This document shows, piece by piece, positions 44,324-55,553 of a stretch of 64,000 nt of DNA. Origin of the DNA: Idiomarina zobellii (GTDB lineage Bacteria; Pseudomonadota; Gammaproteobacteria; Enterobacterales; Alteromonadaceae); assembly GCF_900100855.1 (NCBI RefSeq), contig NZ_FNCB01000001.1:1-64000 (forward strand). Reading direction: 5' to 3'. How positions within the stretch are numbered: the stretch's first letter is position 1; each line of letters begins with the position of its first letter. Both the position numbers and the translations under genes were made by a program. The notes beneath the pieces are model-generated. The model was not told the DNA's origin, searched no databases, and worked only from the letters and a program-made list of their open reading frames with translations.

Positions 44324-44935
44324 ATGAAAAAAATACTGAATTACTTCTTGAAAGGCTTGGCGATTTTACTGCCGATAGTTATTACCGTTTACCTCATCCG
44401 TTGGTTGCTGGTAACTATTGAACAATCGCTAAAGCCTGTTTGGATGGCACTAGGCGGAGATGCCTATTATTTTCCTGGCCTTGCCTTTATTAGCTTCCTT
44501 ATCCTTGCCCTGCTCGTCGGCTTTAGTTCACGTTGGAGCCTGTTCAATTCTATTTGGCAATTGCCGGGCAAACTCATGAACAAAATGCCGCTTCTACGCA
44601 GCTTATATGGCACGGTAAATGACGTATTTGAAATGATGTCAGGTAAAGACTTCGCCGATGAGTCCGTCGTGATGGTAACTCTACCGAACAGTAACACTAA
44701 GCTTATTGGTATAGTGACGAAGAAAAGCGGTAATAACGATGACAAGTTATCGGAAATTCTCGAAGACGAGCAAGTCGCCGTCTTTTTACCGATGAGTTAT
44801 AACGTTGGTGGCTACATGATCATGGTGCCGAAAGACTGCGTTGAATCGCTCGACATGAAGCCGGCAGAAGCCTTGCAGCTGACTATTAGCGCTGGTATTG
44901 GCAAGAACCATAAAAAAAGCGGCGCTAACTCATAG
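44324..44935 (+). CDS. DUF502 membrane protein
   Basis: 203 residues with two N-terminal hydrophobic segments (residues 7-30 and 48-67) and a soluble domain containing LPGKLMNKMPLLRSLYGTVND and VFLPMSYNVGGYMIMVP, the DUF502 pattern. Function is not established. It stands alone; the terminator hairpin includes its stop codon. Confidence 0.85.
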   Translation: MKKILNYFLKGLAILLPIVITVYLIRWLLVTIEQSLKPVWMALGGDAYYFPGLAFISFLILALLVGFSSRWSLFNSIWQLPGKLMNKMPLLRSLYGTVNDVFEMMSGKDFADESVVMVTLPNSNTKLIGIVTKKSGNNDDKLSEILEDEQVAVFLPMSYNVGGYMIMVPKDCVESLDMKPAEALQLTISAGIGKNHKKSGANS

Positions 44936-44945
44936 CGCCGCTTTT
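44915..44945. terminator. Terminator overlapping the end of the DUF502 gene
   Basis: AAAAGCGGCGCT-N7-AGCGCCGCTTTT, a 12-bp stem. The gene's TAG stop lies in the descending arm. It can also stop katG transcription arriving from the right. Confidence 0.85.
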
Positions 44946-44967
44946 AATTTCACCAATTTAACCTTAC

Positions 44968-47226
<2,259 letters not shown>

Positions 47227-47468
47227 TTATTACCTTTTTGTTAAACACCAGTTTGGGCGCAAATAATAATAGACCAAACCAGCAATTTCGGTAGGCTCAA
47301 ATAGATTCGAAAAATAGATTGGGGTAATCGGGAGGTTCTTATTTACTCGGGTTGCCTTATCAATTGTTAAGAAAAAATAAATATGGAGGTAAAAGTATCA
47401 GGCTGCGTATATATCTATAGATATGGGTGACTAAGAAGTGAGGAACCGCGTATCTACTTGAGGACTAA

Positions 47469-48644
47469 ATGCTCTCTTTAGCCAGCGTTGCGTTATTTAG
47501 CCAGTTAACGCTTCAGCAGCCTCAGGAGGACAAACCTAGGAATCCTGATGGCTGCTCATTCTCGCAAGTCGAATTTACTACTGACTTTGCTGCAGGACGC
47601 TTGCATCATTGCGAACAGGATAAGGACGGTGAATTTAAGCTTTATTTGAAACCGGAAAAAGAAGATATCAACCCCAGTCCCTGGTACGCTTTTGCTGTTG
47701 AAAACATGGCCGATGAGAGCAAGACCTTTACTATTACTTTGTTTGCCAACAAAGGCATTTCAAGGTACAAACCGAAACGCAGCAGTATAGGCGAAGACAT
47801 GTGGCACCCTATCCCTTTCTCAGAAGGAGACGGATGGCTAAAGTTTGAAGTCACTCTGCCAGCAAAAGAAAAAGAAATTATTGCCGGACAGGAAATTATC
47901 GATAACGTCCATTATATAGAATGGCTAAGTAGTTTAATTAAAGAGCCTGAACGCTCAAAGGTTATCTCTCTGGGGGTATCAAGCGAAGGAAGAAACCTGG
48001 CAGCATTAGAGCATACGGTTACTTCAAGTAATAAATGGCTGATACTGATTGGCCGTCAACATCCACCAGAAGTGACTGGCGCAATTGCTCTTCTCCATTT
48101 TGGTGAGTTGCTATTTAGTGATGAAAAATACGTTTCTGACTTTCGTAAGCAATACAACATTTTACTCGTCCCTAATATGAATCCCGATGGAGTTTATCAC
48201 GGCAATTGGCGCTTAACCGCTGCTGGTGTTGATATGAACAGGGACTGGAAGAACCAAACTCTGCCTGAAACCCAAGCCCTGGCTAAATACCTAACAAAGT
48301 TAACTAACGACGGCGGTCGAATTGAGTTTGCCATTGACTTTCACTCTACTCATCGCAATGTTTTTTATACGATACCTAAAGACTACGAACCCAGCTCTGG
48401 TGTGCCCTTAAGAAACCCTCAGCGAGTCTATAACTGGATTGAAGAAATCGCTGAAATGGTCGACTCTGTAGAGCTTGAATATCAGCCGGGTGCACACCCT
48501 GACAGCGGTGTTTTTAAGCAGTTCATCACTGATAAGTTCGCGGCTCATGCAGTCACTTACGAAGTCAGCGACAGCGAAGATCGTGACAATATTAAACGCG
48601 TTGCTGAAGCAGCCTTAATTTCCTTAATTAACCGCTTAAATTAA
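47469..48644 (+). CDS. M14-family zinc carboxypeptidase
   Basis: 391 residues starting after GAGG. The short hydrophobic start may be a weak signal peptide. A beta-rich domain (about 25-140) precedes the catalytic domain with zinc ligands in GRQHPPEVTGA (HxxE) and DFHSTH, and the catalytic glutamate in TYEVSD. This resembles AGBL/cytosolic-carboxypeptidase-like M14 enzymes of bacteria, which remove C-terminal residues. Likely a peptide-scavenging enzyme; substrate unknown. Confidence 0.83.
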   Translation: MLSLASVALFSQLTLQQPQEDKPRNPDGCSFSQVEFTTDFAAGRLHHCEQDKDGEFKLYLKPEKEDINPSPWYAFAVENMADESKTFTITLFANKGISRYKPKRSSIGEDMWHPIPFSEGDGWLKFEVTLPAKEKEIIAGQEIIDNVHYIEWLSSLIKEPERSKVISLGVSSEGRNLAALEHTVTSSNKWLILIGRQHPPEVTGAIALLHFGELLFSDEKYVSDFRKQYNILLVPNMNPDGVYHGNWRLTAAGVDMNRDWKNQTLPETQALAKYLTKLTNDGGRIEFAIDFHSTHRNVFYTIPKDYEPSSGVPLRNPQRVYNWIEEIAEMVDSVELEYQPGAHPDSGVFKQFITDKFAAHAVTYEVSDSEDRDNIKRVAEAALISLINRLN

Positions 48645-48745
48645 AGGTTTCGTAAAAGCCATTGAAGCTTTTATCGAGCGGCTCTAACTTTATTCATAAC
48701 AACGGAAACACGTTGTATTTAGCAACCAACCACTAAGGAAGTATC

Positions 48746-49354
48746 ATGAAAAAGACAATCATTGCACTCGCTTTAATTGGGACTTCAACAGGCGCTTTAG
48801 CTGATTCTCCTAACTGGGATAAAATTCAGGCAACTTATATCGAAACCGATATAGAAACACCGCTTGATGAAGACATTTCTATGGATGGTTACGCCGTATC
48901 GGGCTCTCTTTCGCTTAGTGACTCCGTTTTTGTTCTGGCAAACTTTGACTCAGTGGGTGACGAGTCAGACTTTGGTGATGTTGACTTGGACTCTCTGAAT
49001 GCCGGTCTAGGCTTTAACCATGGCATTACCGACTCTACTGATATCTTCGCGACTGTAACGTATGAGAAAATAGAGCTTGTTGGTTCTATTGATGCTATTG
49101 GCTCAGAGTCATTTGACGAATCTGGCTATGGTGCAGGGCTAGGTATACGCTCTATGATAACCGACTTTTTCGAACTCTCTGTCAAAGCTGACTATCTGGA
49201 TATTGACGATGAAAACGCCATTCGCTATGACGCTTCAGCGTTTTTTCATTTAACCAACAACTTGTCACTTGGTGTTGGTTACAAACTGTATGATCTAGAT
49301 GAAATTGATCAGGATATCGATACTATAGGTGCGAGCGTTCGTTATAGCTTCTAA
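48746..49354 (+). CDS. Outer-membrane beta-barrel protein
   Basis: 202 residues with signal peptide (MKKTIIALALIGTSTGALA) and about eight amphipathic strands ending SVRYSF, typical of small OmpA/OmpX-like barrels. It is very acidic, with loops rich in Asp and Ser (GDESDFGDVDLDSLNAG), as expected in a salt-adapted organism. Function unknown. Confidence 0.75.
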   Translation: MKKTIIALALIGTSTGALADSPNWDKIQATYIETDIETPLDEDISMDGYAVSGSLSLSDSVFVLANFDSVGDESDFGDVDLDSLNAGLGFNHGITDSTDIFATVTYEKIELVGSIDAIGSESFDESGYGAGLGIRSMITDFFELSVKADYLDIDDENAIRYDASAFFHLTNNLSLGVGYKLYDLDEIDQDIDTIGASVRYSF

Positions 49355-49364
49355 CCCCCTATAA

Positions 49365-49392
49365 GCTGGCGGATAAAGGATTATCCGTTAGC
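49365..49392 (+). terminator. Hairpin after the barrel gene
   Basis: GCTGGCGGATAA-N4-TTATCCGTTAGC, a 12-bp stem with two G-T pairs, directly after the stop; no T-run follows. Confidence 0.5.
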
Positions 49393-49554
49393 TTCCCCCA
49401 GCCTTCCTCTACTCTAATTTGAAAAACAATTCTAATTTTCTACCGATCTAACTTTAAGATATCTCCGTAGCTTCCTATACTCTACACGTGAATTTAAAAT
49501 TAGCTTTAAATTCAAATGCGTATCAGCGCCTATTTTTAATAAAGGGGAAGCTAA

Positions 49555-51249
49555 ATGACCAAAAAAGAAGAAGAGGTACTGCGCGGCGACAAGGATTTAG
49601 AACGCGAGCGCCAAGCAGATGATCCCATGATTCCCAATGGTGAAGTTAACCCCATCAATACAGACTATCAGGTAGGACAAGACAACGTTGTCATGAAAAT
49701 AGGTCCATTTGGACTCGATTTTCATAACCGCGTTTTTGCTATTTCGGGCTTAGCCATTGTGGCTTTCGTATTCATTACGTTAGCTTTTCAAAATCAGGCT
49801 GGCCCAATATTTACGAATACCAAAGATTGGTTAACGGCTAACTTAGATTGGTTCTTTATTAGCGCCGCTAACATCTTTGTTATTTTGTGTCTGGTATTGG
49901 TGGTTTCACCGCTAGGCAAAGTTCGGATAGGGGGCACAGAAGCCAAACCTGACTTTTCCTATCTCGGCTGGTTTTCAATGCTGTTCGCAGCCGGCATGGG
50001 TATTGGTTTAATGTTCTATGGCGTTTCAGAGCCCATAACTCACTTCAGTACAGCCTTAGGAGGCACTGAAACCGGATCTGACGGGCTTCGTACCGATTGG
50101 GCTCCACTTGGTGGCGCAGAGGGTGACGAGGCGAAAGCGGTTGCTTTAGGTATGGCTGCAACAATATTCCACTGGGCACTGCACCCGTGGGCTATTTACG
50201 CGGTTCTGGCTTTAGGTCTTGCTATTTTTTCTTTCAACAAAGGTTTACCTTTAACCATTCGCTCTATTTTCTACCCTATTCTGGGTGAGCGAGTTTGGGG
50301 CTGGCCAGGCCACATCATCGATATTGTTGCTATTTTGGCAACTCTGTTCGGCTTAGCTACATCGTTAGGTTTAGGCGCGTCGCAGGCAGCCTCAGGCTTT
50401 AACTTCCTGTTTGGCTGGGACGAAGGTAATACAACACAGGTATTGTTGGTCATAGGTATCACTGCCGTTGCTTTAGTGTCAGTACTCGCCGGTCTTGAGT
50501 CAGGTGTACAACGCTTATCTCAAATCAACATGACATTGGCAGCACTATTAATGCTGTTCGTTATCATTGTTGGGCCTACTGTCGCAATTCTGACAGGCTT
50601 CGTTGACAACCTTTACAATTACATTGTGAACTTACCTGCTCTGTCTAATCCAGTTGGACGAGAAGACTTAAACTATTCACAAGGCTGGACGTCATTTTAC
50701 TGGGCTTGGTGGATAGCGTGGTCACCGTTTGTCGGTATGTTCATTGCCCGCGTTTCGCGTGGTCGTACAGTACGTGAGTTCTTGGTTTCAGTATTGCTGA
50801 TTCCTTCACTCGCCTGCGTATTCTGGATGAGCGTTTTCGGCACAGCCGCTATTGAGCAGTTCCTGGCTGGCGCAGAAGAAGTTGCTAACGTCGACCTGTC
50901 ATTGCAGCTATTTGTGATGTTAGAAGGTTTACCTTGGACAGGCATTACCTCATTCATCGGTATTATACTAGTTATGGTGTTCTTCATTACATCGTCTGAC
51001 TCTGGTTCGTTGGTTATTGATACCATCAGTGCAGGCGGTAAAGTCGAAGCACCTGTACCACAACGTGTATTCTGGTGTACCTTTGAGGGGCTCGTTGCAA
51101 TTGCCTTGATACTTGGCGGCGGCTTAGTGGCTCTGCAAGCCATGGCAGTATCAGCAGGCCTACCGTTTACTATTGTGCTTTTAGCAGCATCCGTGGCTTT
51201 AGTCCAAGGCTTGCGCTCTGAGCCAAGAGTTGGTAAAACCACAAAATAA
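49555..51249 (+). CDS. BCCT-family betaine/choline/carnitine transporter
   Basis: 564 residues with about 12 hydrophobic segments. The diagnostic stretch WAWWIAWSPFVGMFIARVSR and SRGRTVREF are present. The N-terminal 55 residues are polar and charged. It imports trimethylammonium compounds with sodium, for osmoprotection or catabolism. It is followed after a terminator by the DUF294 and exonuclease genes. AAAGGGGAAG sets the start. Confidence 0.9.
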   Translation: MTKKEEEVLRGDKDLERERQADDPMIPNGEVNPINTDYQVGQDNVVMKIGPFGLDFHNRVFAISGLAIVAFVFITLAFQNQAGPIFTNTKDWLTANLDWFFISAANIFVILCLVLVVSPLGKVRIGGTEAKPDFSYLGWFSMLFAAGMGIGLMFYGVSEPITHFSTALGGTETGSDGLRTDWAPLGGAEGDEAKAVALGMAATIFHWALHPWAIYAVLALGLAIFSFNKGLPLTIRSIFYPILGERVWGWPGHIIDIVAILATLFGLATSLGLGASQAASGFNFLFGWDEGNTTQVLLVIGITAVALVSVLAGLESGVQRLSQINMTLAALLMLFVIIVGPTVAILTGFVDNLYNYIVNLPALSNPVGREDLNYSQGWTSFYWAWWIAWSPFVGMFIARVSRGRTVREFLVSVLLIPSLACVFWMSVFGTAAIEQFLAGAEEVANVDLSLQLFVMLEGLPWTGITSFIGIILVMVFFITSSDSGSLVIDTISAGGKVEAPVPQRVFWCTFEGLVAIALILGGGLVALQAMAVSAGLPFTIVLLAASVALVQGLRSEPRVGKTTK

Positions 51250-51257
51250 CCGACCAC

Positions 51258-51290
51258 GAGCGACACCTCTGGGTGTCGCTCATCTTTTTT
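51258..51290 (+). terminator. Terminator after the BCCT gene
   Basis: GAGCGACACC-N4-GGTGTCGCTC then ATCTTTTTT. It separates the transporter from the downstream pair, or attenuates read-through. Confidence 0.88.
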
Positions 51291-51301
51291 AAGGTGCTTA
51301 T

Positions 51302-53158
51302 ATGGAAGCTGAGCACGTCGAAATTCTGAACTTCTTACGCAAGTACTCTCCTTTTAACGAGTTACCTGAAGAAGAACTTCAAATAGCGGCAAAAAACACC
51401 TCTGTCGCTTACTTCAAAGCAGACACTCAAATTCTTGAGTTCAACCAGCATATTGACGCACTCCATGTTGTCAGAAGCGGATCGGTTGAAACTTACCACA
51501 AAGACGGATCACTGTTTAATCGATTAGATGAAGGTGGTTTTTTCGGCGAGGCGGGTCTACTGCGGAAAGGTCGAGTGCGCTTTCCTGTGAAAACCATTGA
51601 AGATACACTGCTGTATTACATTCCCGGCGACTTATTTAATCGCTTTTATGACGAGTACGATGCTTTTGCCGACGCTGTTGAAGTTGAAGAGCAGCGCCGT
51701 GTCAGTCATGCGGTAAAAGAACATGAGAGTCGTAACCGAACATTATCAGCCCGTGTTGAAACGTTAATTACTCGTGAGCCTATTGCGATAAATAAAACCG
51801 CGTCAATACGCGAAGCTGCTTGTCTAATGACGGACGAGAAAGTGTCATCATTACTCATTTATGACGACGAAAAGCGTGATATTCCGGCCGGCATAATCAC
51901 TGACAAAGATTTACGCAAACGCGTACTGGCAGTCGACAAAGACGCCTCCGACCCAGTCGCCGATATTATGTCTGAGAACCTGGTGTTCGTGCAGCACAAC
52001 AATCGAGTGTTTGAAGCATTTCTAACTATGCTGCGCACCAACTTGCACCATTTGCCAGTACTGCGCCAATCCAAAGTTACTGGCGTTATTGCTTTATCTG
52101 ATGTAGCTCGACATGAATCCCAAAGCAGTTTGTACATCGTTTCCAGTATTTTTAAACAAACCAGTATTGAAGAGCTTTCACAGTTAGTCCCTGACGTACA
52201 TAAAAGCTTTGTGCGTATGGTTGAAGAAGACGCTAATTCACGCATTATTGGCTCCGCTATGGCGACTATTGGTCGTAGCTTTAAACAGCGACTACTGGAG
52301 TTAGCCGAGGAGAAATACGGACCACCACCAGTGCCCTACTGTTTCTTAGCACTGGGTTCTATGGCTAGAGACGAGCAAACCGTGGTGACCGACCAGGACA
52401 ACGCAATGGTGCTCGATGACAGCTTTGACCCTAAACTACATGATGAATATTTCTTAAATATCGCGCAATTTGTTTCCGATGGTCTAAACGCCTGTGGTTA
52501 TACCTATTGCACCGGCGATATTATGGCGACAAACCGTAACTGGCGTCAGCCTTTATCAAAATGGAAGCAGTATTTCACGGACTGGATAGAAAACCCCTCA
52601 CCTGAAAAACTGCTGCATTCGTCAATTTTTTTTGACTTAGACGGTGTTAGTGGTGAAATGCGTTTTGCCAAAGAGCTCAACCAGCTCATTCGTAAAAAAG
52701 CGCCTAAGCACAAGCGCTTTCTGGGCTCTATGGCACGTAACGCGTTAAACCGTACGCCACCACTCGGTTTTTTCAAAGATTTTGTCATGGAAAAAGACGG
52801 CAAACACCGGGACAGCATTAATACAAAGCGCCGTGGAACCGGTCCTGTCGCTGACTTAATTCGTGTACATGCTTTGGCGATTAGTGCTCAACGTCAAAAC
52901 TCATTTGCCCGCCTCGAGGAAATTATTGACGCTAATATATTGCCAAAAGGTCGTGGTCCCGACTTACGCGATGCGCTGGAATTGATTTCTATGGTGCGCA
53001 TTCGTCACCAGGCTCTGGCATTAGAAGCCGGTGAATCACCGGATAACAACGTGGCACCGGAGGACTTGTCTGATTTTGAGCGTAAAAATTTAAAAGACGC
53101 TTTCCAAATTCTCAGTAACGCGCAGAAATACCTGCGTTACAAATATTCTGGAGGCTAA
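51302..53158 (+). CDS. cNMP-binding/CBS/DUF294 nucleotidyltransferase-like regulator
   Basis: 618 residues. Domains in order: cyclic-nucleotide-binding fold (about 15-130, GEAGLLRKG), a CBS pair (about 155-275), a DUF294 nucleotidyltransferase-like domain with GSMARDEQTVVTDQDNA (the GS and DxD motifs of GlnD/GlnE-like enzymes) and a DUF294 C-terminal helical domain. It may modify or sense a regulator in response to adenylate or cyclic nucleotides. It is paired with an exonuclease 2 bases downstream and follows a transporter, a conserved association in this order of bacteria; target unknown. Confidence 0.85.
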   Translation: MEAEHVEILNFLRKYSPFNELPEEELQIAAKNTSVAYFKADTQILEFNQHIDALHVVRSGSVETYHKDGSLFNRLDEGGFFGEAGLLRKGRVRFPVKTIEDTLLYYIPGDLFNRFYDEYDAFADAVEVEEQRRVSHAVKEHESRNRTLSARVETLITREPIAINKTASIREAACLMTDEKVSSLLIYDDEKRDIPAGIITDKDLRKRVLAVDKDASDPVADIMSENLVFVQHNNRVFEAFLTMLRTNLHHLPVLRQSKVTGVIALSDVARHESQSSLYIVSSIFKQTSIEELSQLVPDVHKSFVRMVEEDANSRIIGSAMATIGRSFKQRLLELAEEKYGPPPVPYCFLALGSMARDEQTVVTDQDNAMVLDDSFDPKLHDEYFLNIAQFVSDGLNACGYTYCTGDIMATNRNWRQPLSKWKQYFTDWIENPSPEKLLHSSIFFDLDGVSGEMRFAKELNQLIRKKAPKHKRFLGSMARNALNRTPPLGFFKDFVMEKDGKHRDSINTKRRGTGPVADLIRVHALAISAQRQNSFARLEEIIDANILPKGRGPDLRDALELISMVRIRHQALALEAGESPDNNVAPEDLSDFERKNLKDAFQILSNAQKYLRYKYSGG

Positions 53159-53160
53159 TT

Positions 53161-53898
53161 GTGCTGTATTTGCCGCCAGACGCCGAGAATAAACAAGAGA
53201 AAAGCGCAGTAAACTGGCCGGAGCGTTTTCAGGAGCTTGCAAAAACAGCGAAGCATCCTGCGCTTAAACGCTATTATGAAGTTGGCATAGCTAGCGCAGA
53301 CACTTCTATTGACAACGTACCAATGGTTGCTGTCGACTTTGAAACTACTGGTATGAATCCAGACAAACACGGAATTATCAGCATCGCTGTGGTACCTATG
53401 ACACTCAGTCGAATAGACATGAGCAAAGCACAACAGTGGGTAGTAAAGCCCCGGCGTTTGCTCACTGAAGAGTCAGTTACTATTCATGGCATAACGCACA
53501 GCGAGATAGAGCAAGCACCAGATTTGGCTGAAATCATTGATCCATTGTTAAACGCTGTTGCAGGCAAAGTTTGGGTCGTCCATTACAATGGTATTGAGCG
53601 CCCTTTTTTACAAGGTGCTTTTGAAGAGCGTTTGAACGAAACCATCCACTTCCCAGTCATAGATACCATGGAAATTGAGGCACGCTTTCATCGCCAAAAA
53701 CGCAGTTTGTGGGATAAGTTAACCGGCAAAAAGCCTGTTTCTATCCGTTTGGCTGACAGCCGGGAGCGTTACAATCTGCCTTTTTACGCCCCCCACGACG
53801 CCATGACCGACGCTCTTGCCTGCGGCGAGCTTCTTCAAGCACAGGTTGCCCACCACTTTGCTGCTGAGACCGCCATTGGCGATATTTGGTTGCCTTAG
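53161..53898 (+). CDS. DEDDh 3'-5' exonuclease, DnaQ/PolC type
   Basis: 245 residues from a GTG start with GGAGG upstream, 2 bases after the DUF294 gene. AVDFETTGMNPDKHGII supplies the Asp and Glu, VHYNGIERPFL the next motif and HDAMTDALA the His and Asp; all acidic residues and the histidine are present. It is homologous to the proofreading fold but lies outside the polymerase. Its stop overlaps the cyclase gene stop by 4 bases. Confidence 0.88.
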   Translation: MLYLPPDAENKQEKSAVNWPERFQELAKTAKHPALKRYYEVGIASADTSIDNVPMVAVDFETTGMNPDKHGIISIAVVPMTLSRIDMSKAQQWVVKPRRLLTEESVTIHGITHSEIEQAPDLAEIIDPLLNAVAGKVWVVHYNGIERPFLQGAFEERLNETIHFPVIDTMEIEARFHRQKRSLWDKLTGKKPVSIRLADSRERYNLPFYAPHDAMTDALACGELLQAQVAHHFAAETAIGDIWLP

Positions 53899-54878
53899 GA
53901 CATTTTTATCTGAGAGCGCCCGGCAGATTTTGCTCGATATAGAGCATCATCTGCTTGGCGCATGATATTCCTTAACGGAGTGCTAACTGGTTGTGATGAC
54001 ACTCCAATGCTCGTCGTGCATTGCAGTGTGTCTTTAAAATACAGGGCTTTCACGTTACTAACCGCTTTATAGACTAGGTTTGCAAAGTCTTCTTTTTCGC
54101 GTTTCTGGGTTTCATGGAAAGCGATAGCAAACTCTTCACCGCCCATACGCCCCACCACAGTGCCATCACCGGAAAATGAAAGAAGCTTTTGCCCGATTGC
54201 CGCTAGTAACGTATCACCAGCTTCATGCCCATAGCTATCATTAATGTCTTTAAAGTAGTCCAGGTCGAGAATCATTAACCCCAAACTAGATGAATTAGGG
54301 AGACTTTTTCGTAACTTGTCCGCATACATAAAAAATGCACGGCGATTATACAGTTGAGTTAAGCTATCCACTTCTGCGAGTACTTTTAACTCTCTTTGTG
54401 CTTCTCGCAGCTCTTCTTCCACCGTTTTTCGTTCAGTAATATCTGCTGCCACTTCTAGCCTCACTTGGCGTCCGTCATGCCAACGGATCAAGCGGTCACG
54501 ACATTGGTACCAGCAATTATTACGTGTATTTTTAAACTCCCAAAGATACGTATCACCACTTTTCGGGAGTAAAGGGTTAGTACAAAAATCACAAGGCTTT
54601 TTTTGACCTTTCTGTAAAACCTCAAAGCAACGCTTGCCTTTAACATCATCGAACTGGTTTACGCCGCCAATATTCTTTAGCGCATACTTGTTCATAAAAA
54701 GCAGTTCGTGAGTTTCAACGTCAGATACGTACACAACGGCGTCGAGACTATCCAGAATATGTTGGAGATCGGAAATTTCGGTTACTGCACTTGGTATCAT
54801 AAGTTTACGTAAAAATACTGGCATGTGCCTTTGATTCATGTCAGGTTTTACTTTCTCATATAATTCAAAATTAAACAT
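53895..54878 (-). CDS. PAS-GGDEF diguanylate cyclase
   Basis: 327 residues. A PAS domain (about 35-145) with a cysteine cluster (KRCFEVL, KPCDFC, NNCWYQC) may bind a metal or sense redox. The GGDEF domain has DSLTQLYNRRAF and an intact active site GGEEF. It makes cyclic-di-GMP. No inhibitory-site RxxD is obvious before GGEEF (RMGGEEF). No transmembrane segment. Confidence 0.9.
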   Translation of the reverse strand: MFNFELYEKVKPDMNQRHMPVFLRKLMIPSAVTEISDLQHILDSLDAVVYVSDVETHELLFMNKYALKNIGGVNQFDDVKGKRCFEVLQKGQKKPCDFCTNPLLPKSGDTYLWEFKNTRNNCWYQCRDRLIRWHDGRQVRLEVAADITERKTVEEELREAQRELKVLAEVDSLTQLYNRRAFFMYADKLRKSLPNSSSLGLMILDLDYFKDINDSYGHEAGDTLLAAIGQKLLSFSGDGTVVGRMGGEEFAIAFHETQKREKEDFANLVYKAVSNVKALYFKDTLQCTTSIGVSSQPVSTPLRNIMRQADDALYRAKSAGRSQIKMS

Positions 54879-54895
54879 TATCCAATGGTCTAAAA

Positions 54896-55504
54896 ATGAA
54901 AAATATCGTTTTTCTTACGTCAATTGCCGTCGCAAGCTTTGCACCATTTACCAGCTCTGCTCAGGTAATTAAGCCTGCACCGCAGGTGACTACCCAGGCT
55001 CAAGCTGAATTTTTTGAGGCAATTAACCAGCACTGTGGCAACTCATACGCTGGCGAAGTAACAGTTGATACCCCTTCAAGTGAGGGCTTTGAAGGCCCGT
55101 TGATTATGCATGTGCGCAAGTGCGGCGATGCGAAAATTGAAATTCCTTTTCATGTTGGCGATGACCATTCGCGCACCTGGATTTTAACGCAAACAGGGTC
55201 TGGCATTAGCCTTAAACATGATCACCGCAAACCCGACGGCAACTATGACCCGCTAACTATGTATGGTGGTCATACGGTCGACAAAGGCTACCCGACTGCA
55301 CAGTCGTTCCCGGCTGACGCCTACTCAAAAGAATTATTTATTGAATTGGGTGTGCCGCAGTCGAATACCAATATTTGGCAAATGTATATTCACGACGACA
55401 CCTTTACCTACCGCTTAATTCGCGAAGGCAGAGAATTTCGGGTGGATTTTGATTTAACAGAAACCGTTGATACTCCCCCTACTCCATGGGGCTATGCGGA
55501 CTAG
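54896..55504 (+). CDS. Secreted protein of unknown function
   Basis: 202 residues with signal peptide (MKNIVFLTSIAVA...TSSAQ). Two cysteines, in NQHCGNSYAG and VRKCGDAKI, may form a disulphide. The remaining sequence has short beta-strands. I do not recognise the family. It diverges from the diguanylate cyclase gene by 17 bases, so the two promoters overlap. Confidence 0.65.
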   Translation: MKNIVFLTSIAVASFAPFTSSAQVIKPAPQVTTQAQAEFFEAINQHCGNSYAGEVTVDTPSSEGFEGPLIMHVRKCGDAKIEIPFHVGDDHSRTWILTQTGSGISLKHDHRKPDGNYDPLTMYGGHTVDKGYPTAQSFPADAYSKELFIELGVPQSNTNIWQMYIHDDTFTYRLIREGREFRVDFDLTETVDTPPTPWGYAD

Positions 55505-55521
55505 GTTTGAAAAACACTAAT

Positions 55522-55553
55522 AAGAAGTCGCGCCTAAGCGCGACTTCTTGAAT
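55522..55553. terminator. Bidirectional terminator
   Basis: AAGAAGTCGCGC-CTAA-GCGCGACTTCTT, a 12-bp stem with a 4-base loop, between the convergent secreted-protein and prpF genes. Confidence 0.9.

Noticed and set aside
50697-51266. 189-codon minus-strand ORF opposite the BCCT gene
   Set aside because: Antisense to transmembrane segments; composition is that of a complementary shadow.
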